Origin: Vicugna pacos
Taxonomy: Eukaryota > Chordata > Mammalia > Artiodactyla > Camelidae
Assembly: GCF_048564905.1 (NCBI RefSeq)
Contig: NC_132992.1
Location: forward strand, 32,350,501-32,414,500
Reading direction: 5' to 3'
DNA length: 64,000 nucleotides
The position numbers and the translations under genes are program-made. Numbering within the stretch: position 1 is the stretch's first letter; each line of letters opens with the position of its first letter. The notes beneath the pieces were generated by a model, which was not told the DNA's origin, did no database searches, and worked only from the letters and a program-made list of their open reading frames with translations. Below are positions 48,291-58,390 of the stretch, in pieces.

Positions 48291-50185
48291 GAAAGCAGAG
48301 ATTGCTGTGTTAACATCAGAGCCCAAAAGTTGTCCAAAAGGTACAAGCATCCAGTTAGAAGATTAATAAGTTCTGGGGATGTAATGTACAGTATGGTGAC
48401 TATCAATACAAAATTTAAATAAAATTTTATAAAATTAGAACCAGTGATGTCAGATGTTCCTCTGAGCTCAGAATTTTTTCTTCCACAGGAAAAGCCCATA
48501 CAGGAGTGACTGTTGTCTCGACTCCTGCTGATAGAGAGATGGAGACACACCAGATCGCTTTGTTGGAAATCCTCTGACTGCAGATGATCTGTGAGTTTGG
48601 GGGAAAATGATAGACAGAAGTCCTGATTTCAGACACATGAATGTTTGTTATGAAGGAATCTTCCCCAAAGCAAATGCTAGAGCTTTCTTCTGTTGCGTAG
48701 GACTCCCTACTCAAAGTGGGGCATGTCAAGGACTTTAGAAAATGGCCCTGCAGTGATGAGGATAGTGTGAAACTTAGAGCAGGAGGGAAATGAAAATCCA
48801 ACATGCTTCAGTGACTAACTGTGTGATAAGGATCTCTGCCATCTTGTTATTCTGAACTGGGTTGAGTGATCAACAAATGGAGAAGAATGCTCAGTCTTTG
48901 AGCTTCCAGGAAATACAGGTCTTTGCAGGGCCCAGTGCAAAATGAAAATGTAAGACTTCTTCAAAACGTATTAAGAATTTCAAGATGGCAACAGCAGAGC
49001 ATTAAACTAAGCATGGGGACTTCTGAGCTTGTGGTCCTATGAGACTGCACAGAATTTACTCCCAGGAAGCTGGCCCTGGTCTTTAGCTTGAACTGCCATC
49101 ACTCAAACATATTGTCCAGACATAGGTGTCCTGACAGGAGCATGGGAAAGACCTTGCGTTAACTAGACAAGAGTTTACCCGTGGGAAGAAGAGGGTGAGG
49201 GCAAATTAACTGTGCTATTTCATGAGACATATCACCTCTCCACCTACATCCCAGCTGGTGAGATGCCCTGTTCTCTTGGCATCTGAAGACTGAATATAAA
49301 CCCTTTAATGATGATCCCAGCAGTGACAGAGTCCCAGGTACCAAGAGAGACCTAGCTGCAGAGAAAAACAAATATATAAAGAAATTATTAGCCAAACCAA
49401 ATAAAAGGCTGGGTTTTTACCATGAGCTCTTTACAACTTCAGAATGAGAAGCATTCATTGCCTTTTCATAGTTGCTGTCTACATAGGTGTTGGAAGGGGT
49501 CACCCAGAGAACATGACTGCTGGTTGACCAGCAAACTGGACCCTGGGGCAATTGAGGTTCCTCACCCCCTCCCCTGACCTTAGAATGTATGTTCTATTCA
49601 CCAGTCCACACTAGGAGCCATTTTTAAGGTCACAGCCTTGAGAGACCTATGTGGTGTTGAGACCATCTAGATGTGGCTAAACCCAGTCAAGACCTCCATA
49701 TAAACTTACAAGACTCTAGCAAGTGGGTGCAGAGATCTACTTGCCCCACAGCTGCCCAGGACAAACTTTATAAGTAAATCTCCTTGCTTATTAAAACTGC
49801 CACCTACCAATCTGGAATGGTCCACCTCTTTCATTGGCCTCTCCTTTCTTCTTTCTTCTTCCTCTTTGGCAGAATTTCAAATTTGTCTCTCCTGATGATA
49901 TTTCACAGTTCTTCGTCATAGGAGAGGCTGTGACATCATCAAAACTCATTTAGCAAAGCCACCTGGAGGTTTGTGCTGAAAGTTCTAGATGCCTTCTTTT
50001 CCAAAGCCAGGAATGAAGGTGTAAAGGAGCAACCCTTAGAAGGGTGTATGTTCTCATTAAACTCCCAGGCTCTGAAATCAAATACTTCATTCACTCATCG
50101 ATTGATTCGATCATTTATTTAACAAATACTGAACTCCTACTATTTGATAGACTTGTTGGTGTCCAAAGCCTAGTAGTAAATATCT
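48291..50185. other. Intergenic DNA, possible LTR-like repeat
   Basis: An L1 3' scrap lies at about 48340-48440. The part at 49500-49830 ends with a ttattaaaactgcc context and may be an unidentified LTR. No gene was recognised. Confidence 0.35.
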
Positions 50186-50189
50186 ACTG

Positions 50190-50440
50190 AATAAGTTATG
50201 ATTCAGGCAATGGAGACACAGACCTGGTGTTGAATCCCAGCTTCACCACTTTGGAGCAGTGCATGACCTTGGACAATTTACTTAGCCTCTCTGATCATCA
50301 GTTCTGTCGTCTGTAAAATGGGGCTAATAACAGAATTAACACTTTTCATTGTCATATGGATTAATTAATGTATACGAAGCCTCTGCTTTGATGCCCGGCA
50401 CTTCGTACACCTCAATAAACATTACCTACCAACATCATCA
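50190..50440 (+). mobile_element. MIR SINE
   Basis: cttcaccactttggagcagt, ccttggacaatttacttagc, gtctgtaaaatggggctaat and cctcaataaacattacctac are the MIR landmarks in sense. Confidence 0.65.
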
Positions 50441-51401
50441 CCGTCATTATTAATTCCTGTTGGTTTAACTAGACACAGAAAGGGCAGTATGTGCCTCACA
50501 AACCAGAGTTTCCCTCTCTTCTAGTCACTAATTCAACACGAATTATGAGAAATGTTCAAAGCCCACTCCCTAGCCCAAGGCAGGGTCCACTCTGTTTTAT
50601 TTTGTCGTTGTTTCTTTCTTCAGTGCAAGTGTCTGTGTGTCCTGGCATATCTAAGATAAGAAAGATTCCCGCAAGAAATCACAGTACTTGTGTGGACCAC
50701 GAAGGACGCAGGAGGTTTAGTGATTTGGGAGTTTTCACATCTGAAGAAGGAAACACTACTAAAAAGCACAGGTTCCCCAGGCCCAAAAGGAGGATGTGCC
50801 AGCCCTGCTGCACACCGGCAGCCTCAGCCCTCACATATGTCATGTGGTCCTTCCGGGGCAGAGCAGCAGACTAAAGGAGAAGCTGAGTACAGGGCTGAGG
50901 GCCCAGGGAGGGCTGGCTGGGAGCAGTTTCTTTCTCCCCTCGGGACAGAGCCCTGTAGCATGGGGGCATTTCTGGGAAGATGGACAAACTTCATGATGTG
51001 CTGTCCCAGAATTAAGAAGAATTGTGAGACTGTCTCTTGAAAAGTGGAAAAGAAAAAATTCATCAAAACCCTGCCCATTACCAGGCAGGGAGCAAATTGT
51101 TCCCTAATAGCTCATTGATTGAACCTACAACCCCAGTAATTCAGTAAAGGAGTGTTCTTTGCCATCAGTTATCTTAAAATATCTACCATGGGGTTGTCTG
51201 ATAATACCTGTACAATTAAAATGTCTTATATAAATCAATAATAAAAATATTAATATCCCTGGAGGAAAAATGAACAATTTACAAAAAGAAATACCAATGG
51301 CCAGTCAATTCATAAAGAGGAATACAAATTCTTAAGCAATCAAAGAAACATAAAAAATAACAATGTGATTCATTTTTCTACTATTAAAATGGTGAAATTC
51401 T

Positions 51402-51423
51402 CACACACACACACACACACACA
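51402..51423. repeat. (CA)n microsatellite
   Basis: About eleven CA units. Confidence 0.9.
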
Positions 51424-51516
51424 CTCACATGATCTTGGAATTCCTTCTTATTCCTTCTCTGTTTTTCCAAGGACTTCTCCAAGCCCCTTCCTAAAGGCAC
51501 CACTAGTCTTTTTTTG

Positions 51517-51659
51517 TTTGTTTGTTTGTTTGGATTTATTTTTTGAAGGAGGGTGTAATTAGGTTTATTTATTTATTTTTAATGGTAGCGCTGGGAATTG
51601 AACCCCAGGACCTCGTACATGCTAGGCATGCGCTCCACCACTGAGCTATCCCCTCCCCC
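51517..51659 (-). mobile_element. Camelid-type tRNA-derived SINE, antisense, with target duplication
   Basis: The reverse strand gives the A box (AGCTCAGTGGTGGAG) and B box (GGTTCAATTCC) and an A-rich tail that reads here as a T-rich run. A near-perfect 13-bp duplication flanks it: ctagtcttttttt at 51503-51515 and ctagccttttttt at 51659-51671. Confidence 0.85.
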
Positions 51660-51670
51660 TAGCCTTTTTT

Positions 51671-51768
51671 TAAAATGAGCACATCTGTGTGCCAATAAAA
51701 CTTTATTTACAAAAACATGTGTTGGGCTGGATTTGGCCCAAGGGCCATAGTTTGCTGACCCCTGCTAC
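51671..51768. mobile_element. DNA transposon fragment (hAT type)
   Basis: gccaataaaactttatttac, gggctggatttggcccaagg and gccatagtttgctgacccct match the end region of a non-autonomous hAT element. One terminal half only. The exact family is uncertain. Confidence 0.5.
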
Positions 51769-51774
51769 ATACAA

Positions 51775-52000
51775 GTATGTAGTGATATCATTGAGCACTT
51801 ACTATTATGTGTCATGCTAAGCACTTAAACTTCATTTAACCTTCACAACAACCCTAGTTACATTTTATTTTTACCCTCACTTTACAGATGAGAAAACTGA
51901 AGCACAGAGAGTTTAAGGAAATTGATTGCCCAAGGTCTGACACCCAGTAAGAGCTTGAGACAGAATCTGAACCCAGCCAGGCTGGCTCCAGAGTCCAAAC
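51775..52000 (-). mobile_element. MIR SINE, antisense
   Basis: gagcacttactattatgtgt, ctttacagatgagaaaactg, aaggtctgacacccagtaag and gaacccagccaggctggctc are MIR in reverse. Confidence 0.65.
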
Positions 52001-52930
52001 TCAAATGATACCACAGGTCTTGAGCCACTCATTATGCAACCAGAAATAAAGACTGAAAATATTCCACCCTCAAGTCCAACCACATCTTGTCTAAGTGCAA
52101 GCTTATGTACTTGAAGAACAAAGAAACTGGACAGCATGATGCCAGGGCTGAGGAAGAAAGGAAGGGGAGAAAAGAAGCAATCAAGAAAGCCCGAACAATG
52201 TTGAGAGTACAAAATTCCACACTGCAGGAAGGATGACTTCAAAGAAATTGCACCATCACCGTTGACCAGATCTTCAGGTCCAGGTGAAAAAGGGATAAAT
52301 ATACCACAGGCATTAACTTCTCTTAGAAACAAGAGCCAAAATACAACTTGCTTCATCACCATTTTCAGCAGAAAGTTTCGACATGTGAAATATAACAGAA
52401 GCAATCAAACGACAGTTTTGAGAAGCTCTCGTTTCTGTACTATAATGTTACATTTTAAAATACGAATACTAAGACCTTTCAAAATACCATGAAAATAATC
52501 ATTAAATTTTGGATACAATTTCTGATTTATTCTGGGATTATCGAAGTTAATTCTATTTTGTTGACATTCAGATTCAGCTTCAGCTTTGGCCAAATATTGA
52601 CCTTAACACCTCAACATTGGGCACTTAGTCAAATTGTGTTTCCAATTACTTTAAAGAAATAATTTATGTACTCATACATTCATTCATAAAAACTTGAAGA
52701 AGTGGAAACAGCTATCTAAAATGCTGCCCTGGTTGTGACGTCTAAGTTCTAGAGGGAGTTACTCTCCCTTGGAACAGTGGGTCCTAGAGACAGCAGACTG
52801 ATTAGCAAGTGGCAACTCCCTTTTGCACAACAGGACCAGCTTACATCCAATGTGTCCCATAAGAATGAGGACAGTAGTGAGGACACAGGGCAGATGTTGA
52901 GAGGCAGAGGACAATTTTTTAATCTGTTCA
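52001..52930. other. Intergenic DNA upstream of TRAV40
   Basis: No gene recognised. The 163-codon minus-strand frame at 51913-52404 overlaps the MIR and is chance. Confidence 0.4.
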
Positions 52931-52935
52931 TTAAC

Positions 52936-52953
52936 TTGTCACATGGGGGTGCT
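52936..52953 (+). promoter_or_regulatory. Weak CTCF-like motif upstream of TRAV40
   Basis: The string TCACATGGGGGTGCTG resembles the motif seen at 22757 and lies about 120 bp upstream of the TRAV40 ATG. It departs from the CTCF core at more than one position. Confidence 0.3.
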
Positions 52954-53063
52954 GTTTGCCAACATAGTCATAATTTATGCATGTGTTTTGAGCACAACTG
53001 TGACCCCTTTGTATCTTCACTTCCACAGTGGTGCCTCCCTCCAGCAGACCAGAGACACTAGCA

Positions 53064-53492
53064 ATGAACTCCCCCTTGGGCTCTCTAATTCTGATTTTCA
53101 TGTTTGGTAAGTACATTTTACTTAAATTTATCTTTTATTATTTCAGAAGAGTGAAAACTTTCTCCAAAAGATGCAGCTCGGGTCAAACCCAAGAAATAAG
53201 CACTTTTTTCTCCTCCAGGAGGAACCAGTGGCAATTCAGTCCAACAGACAGGCCAAGTCACCGTCTCGGAAGGGGCATCGGTGACCATGAACTGCACGTA
53301 CACATCCACGGGGTACCCTACTCTTTTCTGGTATGTCCAGTATCCCAACAAAGCGCTGAGGTTTCTTCAGGAAGAGACCATGAAAAACAGCAAAAACTTT
53401 GGAGCCAGAAATGTTAAAGACAAAACCTCCCCTATCACGATATACCCCACCCAGATAGCAGACTCAGCCGTATACTACTGCCTTCTGAGACT
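53064..53492 (+). CDS. TRAV40: T-cell receptor alpha variable segment, TRAV40
   Basis: The leader exon is 53064-53106 (MNSPLGSLILIFMF), ending at a GTAAGTAC donor. The V exon is 53219-53492, after a CTCCTCCAG acceptor. The domain shows NSVQQTGQVTVSEGASV, TMNCTYTSTGYP (1st-Cys), LFWYVQYP (Trp), ETMKNSKNFG and SAVYYCLLR (2nd-Cys), all very close to human TRAV40 as I recall it. The CDR3 start CLL is characteristic. The V exon is short, as expected for TRAV40. The gene looks functional. A CTCF-like motif lies about 120 bp upstream of the ATG. Confidence 0.95.
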
Positions 53493-53530
53493 CACAGTGC
53501 CAAGGGCACGGGGGCAGCTGTACAAAAACC
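53493..53530 (+). promoter_or_regulatory. Recombination signal of TRAV40, 22-bp spacer
   Basis: A consensus heptamer CACAGTG (53493-53499) and a perfect consensus nonamer ACAAAAACC (53522-53530) are separated by 22 bp rather than 23. Confidence 0.88.
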
Positions 53531-53789
53531 TCAGCGACCCAGGTGCGGGGCGCGGTGAGACTAGGAGCCGCACATTCAGGAGGCTTGATCTCTCTCACGT
53601 TCTGCTGAGATGTTGCTAAAAGTCAGGAAAAAGCAACAACAGCTGTAATTGCCTCTAATTCCAGGGGTGCAAGCGTTCTTTGACTGAAAATGGGGAGAGG
53701 GCTCAGATAATGTGCCTGCACTCCACTCAGTCAGCTGCTCCCTGCCCGTGAGGTGTCCTTGCATGATGTGCAGGAATTAGATGCTAGTG

Positions 53790-53960
53790 ACTTGCATGCC
53801 AGTCCTGGCTCTCCTGCTTATCAGTTATGCCAACTTGGCCATGTTAATCAGTGTCTCAGAGCTTTAGTTGTTTTCATCGGTAAAGCAGAAATAAAAATAA
53901 TCATGCACTAGACCATGGGGATGAAGCGAGAAAAGATAGGTGAAAAGGAACAGATCAGAT
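53790..53960 (+). mobile_element. MIR SINE
   Basis: ccagtcctggctctcctgct, aacttggccatgttaatcag and gtaaagcagaaataaaaata follow MIR in sense. Diverged. Confidence 0.4.
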
Positions 53961-53984
53961 CTTGAAGCATCATGGAACTGAACA

Positions 53985-54500
53985 AGTCCCACCATAGCAG
54001 CTCCTAGAATTCCAGTGCCAGGTATCTACCCAAAATACATAAAACTTGTACATGATGTTCATAATAGTCAACAAGTGAAAACAACCCAAATGGATAAATA
54101 AAATGTATTATATCCATTCAATGAAATATTATTCAACCATAAAAAAGAATGAAGTACTGATGTATCACAACGTGGATGAACCTTGAAAATTATGCTGTGT
54201 GAAAGAAGCCAGACACTAGGTGCCCAGATTGCGTGTTTTATTTATATAAAATTCCCAGAATAGGAAAATCCACAGTGTCAGAAAACACATGAGTGGTTGC
54301 CAGGCGCTTGGAAAGGGAGGAATGGGGAGTGATTGCTTAATAACACTGGGTTTCTTTGGGGGATAATAAAATGTTCTGGAGCTGGATCATGCTGACACCA
54401 GCACAATATTGTGAATGAGCTGAAGGCGACTGAACTGTATACTTTAAAATGATTAAGTGGTGAATCTTTTGTAAATTTTACTTCAATAAAAAGAAAAGAC
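53985..54500 (+). mobile_element. L1 3' end
   Basis: aatgaaatattattcaacca, cgtggatgaaccttgaaaat, gtggttgccaggcgcttgga and ttttacttcaataaaaagaa are L1 3' landmarks in sense, ending in an A-rich tail. Confidence 0.7.
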
Positions 54501-55489
54501 AACCAAAAAATTTAAATATGATTGTAGGTTATGAAATGAAAAACTCTAAAACAAATTAAAACTTTACTATTTCATTGTAATGTGGTTCAGGAAGAACATT
54601 AAAGATGGAGTCATCGAGTGAAATCCACAGCAGTGCAGGGAAGGTGTGAGATGCACTTAGAACAGTTCTAACTAAAAATTATACAATTTTTTCACTCAGA
54701 TTCTAACTAAAAATTATAAGAATATGGACCATCTGACACATAGACAAAGAGGAATAGTGAAGATAGCATGGGCCTTGAAGGAAAGGATTAAAAAGTGAAA
54801 ACCCATTAAGAGTGAAAAAAAAAACTTAAAAAAATATAAAGTACAAAATAAAGGGCATCTTAGCACAGTTTAGAGAAAAGAGGAGGGAGGGGCAGGGGAG
54901 AAGATTGATTCACATATTAAGGAAAATAGAATAATGTTGACAGATAGAGAAAAGTCAAATTGTCAACTTCTGGTTTCATTCTCTATTCTGTACCACGCAG
55001 AATAATTTTCAAACTGGAAAAGAAAAAAGGAAGAAATGGAAAACTATGTTAAGGGATATTAAGAGAGGTCTTAGATACTTTCAATACAATCAAGCCGTCT
55101 AAACCATGTAAATTAATTTCCAAAATACAAAAAGAATTTGCAAGCATGATTTGAGAGACATTGGGTAAAATTTCAGGGAATGAAGGAAATCCCAAACTCA
55201 CAAATACAGAAGAAATGAACTGATATCCAGCAAAGTTTAAGAGCATATTATTAACAGATAAGGCGTGTGCTCTTAGAAAATAACACCGTGATTAGCATGA
55301 GCTGGAATGAGTTCTCTGAAGATGTTTTTTTAAGCGAGGCTGCTAAATTCAAGGCACTTTTGTAGATTTAAATCATCTCAAATGTTTGCAAAACATTCAA
55401 CTGTTTTGTTTTTCACTATATTATTAGGAAAATAATAAAATAATAATACCATGTAATAATACCACGTTGAGTGATATATTTATCACAGG

Positions 55490-55910
55490 CCCTGTTATAT
55501 TATTAATAGTAATAATAGTCAAGTGCTCAGTATGTCTGAAGGACTGTTCTAAGTGCATCTAATACATTCATTTATTTATTCTCTACTCCAGACCCATGAA
55601 GTAGGTACAATTATTAGCCCCAAGGAAACTGAGGCACAGAGAAATTAACTCCCTTGCCTAAGAACATGGTCATTAAGAGGATAGAGTTGGCTGATAAGCA
55701 CAGACAGATTCGCCCAAAGCCTGAATTCTTAACCACTGTACTCTGTTAACTCCCAGTGTTATCTGTAATTCTCACCACAAAACCACAGTTTGGTATTGTC
55801 ATCCCCATTTTACAGGAAACTGAGGACTGAAGTTTTGTGGTAACTTCTCAAAACCCAATCGAGTAAGTGGCAGAGCTAAGACTCAAACGTTAAGTCTATT
55901 TGGCTCCAAA
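55490..55910 (-). mobile_element. Two MIR-type SINE copies, antisense
   Basis: The first (55490-55770) carries gcccaaggaaactgaggcac-like and cctgaattcttaaccactgt landmarks. The second (about 55790-55910) repeats atccccattttacaggaaac and gtaagtggcagagctaagac. Both are reversed and adjacent. Confidence 0.6.
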
Positions 55911-56696
55911 CCATATTCACTTTTCACTCTGCCCTTCTCTATGCTGCTCCAGCCCGTGGATCTCAACTGAAAGAATGACCTCATGTAACGATTTCATGCA
56001 GCGAACTGTCACTCTGGTTGTCTTACCTGAATTTAGCCTTTGTCCTGATCCGTTCACGGTCATCGTAGGTGAATTCATGTAATGTACACAAATGCGCAAA
56101 CTGCACAATGCTGAGATAGGTATCTAATATGTTAGGACATATTAGAAGGATTGAAACAGCCACAGTAAAATTTAACGGAGATAACTACGTATTTCTGCAT
56201 GTATTTTTATGAAAATCAACTGAGATATAGTGAACAAGGGGCCCTGGATTTACAGTAGTTCATAAACATGATCTGGTTGCATAACCCTCTCAAACTAGCT
56301 CGAGGTAAAGGAGACTGTCTGAAAGGATACAGGCGTATCTTATCAAATATTTGCAAAAAAATACCACTGAGTCTCACAGGAAGAAGAAAATCATCAGTTG
56401 GCTATTCTTCCTAAACCTGCTTCTCTCTGAATGTATCATCAGTTCTCCTCTTGGGAGACTGGATTCCACTGTAACTTATTAGTTTCTACTCCACAGTAAC
56501 CTGAGTTAAAACCTACCCAGCTTTCATTTGCCAAGAGATGGCTCTGGTTGGAACCCCACAGGGTTTTATAGCTCTAATGACAAATATTGTCTAACTACTC
56601 ATTTTGTACCCCTATTCCAAATTGATAAGCCCAGTATTTTCCCAGATCCAGTAAGCTACAGAGTATTTGACCTACGTAACACGTGGCTGTGTGTTG

Positions 56697-56710
56697 CCAC
56701 TAGGTGGCAA
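56697..56710 (+). promoter_or_regulatory. Candidate CTCF site upstream of TRAV41
   Basis: CCACTAGGTGGCAA matches the CTCF core closely and is nearly palindromic. It lies about 220 bp upstream of the TRAV41 leader. Confidence 0.55.
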
Positions 56711-56918
56711 TGTGGGCGTTTTATTTAAAAGACAGTAACGGTTCACCGTGCACATAGCACTACGTACAGATAGTGTAAATGTGTGCATTTGTGCTGCCTC
56801 TGATGGGCTGGGAATCCCGTTTGATTTCTAAAGCAAACGTGGGGAACTTACAATAATAATAGACTCCTTTGACCAACTAATATATATTCCAAATCCTACA
56901 GCAGAGACCTGCAGAAAG

Positions 56919-57445
56919 ATGGGGAAGCCCCAGCAAGTTTTATCGATTATTCTGTGGCTTCAGTTAAGCTGTAAGTTGGGGAGTTTCTGGATATGGAACG
57001 GGAAGGCTAAATGGATTTTTTTCCCAAAATTCTGAGGAGAGGAGATAAGGGACTTCAAGTGACTAATCCAGAGTGCCCTTTAGGAAATGTGGAAAGGGAA
57101 GAAATGTGTAGAAATGCTGCGCTAATGGTGACATTCTGTATTCGACACTGTCTTTGAGAACAGGGATAAGTGGCGAAAATGAGGTGGAGCAGAGTCCTCT
57201 GTACCTGAGTGCCCAGGAGGGAGATTTTGTCACTGTCAACTGCAGCTACTCGGTAGTTATGACCACCTTACAGTGGTTGCAACAGAAGCCTGGCGGAGGC
57301 ATCGAATCCTTGTTTATACTGAGCCTAGAGATGAAGAAGGAAGGAAGAGTAAGCGCCACAATAAACAGAAAGGAACGTCACGGCTCCCTGCACATCACAG
57401 CCGCTCAGCCCGGAGACTCTGCCGTCTACATCTGTGCTGTGGCTG
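56919..57445 (+). CDS. TRAV41: T-cell receptor alpha variable segment, TRAV41
   Basis: The leader exon is 56919-56970 (MGKPQQVLSIILWLQLS), with a GTAAGTTG donor. The V exon is 57164-57445, after a GAGAACAG acceptor. The domain has ENEVEQSPLYLSAQEG, TVNCSYSV (1st-Cys), LQWLQQKPGGGIESL (Trp with the unusual LQQ), ATINRKER and SAVYICAVA (2nd-Cys). These features fit human TRAV41 well. The exon is open and an RSS follows. It is the last V gene in the window. In humans the next gene downstream is TRDV2, which is not seen before the window ends. A strong CTCF-like motif lies about 220 bp upstream. Confidence 0.94.
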
Positions 57446-57484
57446 CACGGTGCTCCTCAGGCGTCTGGAGCCCGCACCCTAACC
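57446..57484 (+). promoter_or_regulatory. 23-bp-spacer recombination signal of TRAV41
   Basis: The heptamer CACGGTG (57446-57452) has one mismatch at position 4. A 23-bp spacer and the nonamer ACCCTAACC (57476-57484) follow. Confidence 0.85.
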
Positions 57485-57639
57485 CTAGGGCTGACAGCCA
57501 TCATTTCTTCTCATTCTTGTCTTTCCAGACATTTCTGTCCCTCTCAACGAACAGATGATGCAAGTCTTTTAGGTTTTTTATATTTAAGATCCCCCCCCAC
57601 CTTTAGAGTTTGGGATTTGCAGATGCTAACTACTATATC

Positions 57640-57827
57640 TAAAATAGATATACAGCAAAGTCCTACTGCATAGCACAGGGAACTATATTCAATATTTTGT
57701 AATCATCTATGATGGGAAAAAATATGAAAGGGAATGTGTATATGTGCAACTGAACCACTATGCTGTACACCAGCACTAACACAACATTGTGAATCAACTA
57801 TAGTTTAATAAAAAAAATTTTCCCCCT
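57640..57827 (+). mobile_element. L1 3' end, relatively young
   Basis: gcatagcacagggaactata, aaccactatgctgtacacca and caacattgtgaatcaactat are the 3' terminus of artiodactyl-type L1s, followed by an A-run. It lies about 160 bp downstream of the TRAV41 RSS. Confidence 0.72.
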
Positions 57828-57899
57828 ATAGACCATCTCTCATCTTTAAAGCACCATCACCAAGTATGTTAACCAGAACAATACATGATCTATTACATG

Positions 57900-58160
57900 G
57901 AAAGTAGACACTGGAGCTGAATTTCCAGGGTATAAAAATACTCGTTTCACCTCTTACTAACTGGATGATCTTGGCAAAGTTACTCTTTCTATGTACCTCA
58001 GTTTTTACTCAACTATGAGGGGAAAAAAGGAGACAGTGTTAATCATAGTACTGAACTCCTATTTGTGGGATTACATGTGGTAACATATGTAATGTGCTTT
58101 AAATAGTCCCCAGTTAGTATTATAAGCGTGGTAACTACTATTAGTATTAGGTTTAGATGC
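57900..58160 (+). mobile_element. MIR SINE
   Basis: cttggcaaagttactctttc, gtacctcagtttttactcaa and the following loosely matched core fit MIR in sense. Diverged. Confidence 0.45.
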
Positions 58161-58264
58161 ACCATGGGTTTGCTAATACTTACTGCTGGATTAATACCTG
58201 AAATCTTTGGAGAATTGAATGGGATGTAAGTAACAAGCACCCAATAATTTTAGCTTCCAAATTT

Positions 58265-58390
58265 GCCTTTCTCTTTCTGACCGACTTCACTTAATATTAT
58301 CTTCTCTAGACCCATTCGTGTTCCTGCAAATGGCATTATTTCATTCTTTTTATGGCTGAGTAATATTCCATTGTGTATATGTACCATATC
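58265..58390 (-). mobile_element. L1 3' fragment, antisense
   Basis: gttcctgcaaatggcattat, then tatggctgagtaatattcca and gtgtatatgtacca, is L1 3' sequence read in reverse. Confidence 0.6.

Noticed and set aside
50491-50874. Open frame after a TTTCTTCAG acceptor-like tract
   Set aside because: No V-domain motifs, no RSS, and a composition typical of non-coding sequence.
51913-52404. 163-codon minus-strand frame, the longest in the window
   Set aside because: It overlaps an antisense MIR and has no recognisable domain, so it is a chance frame.
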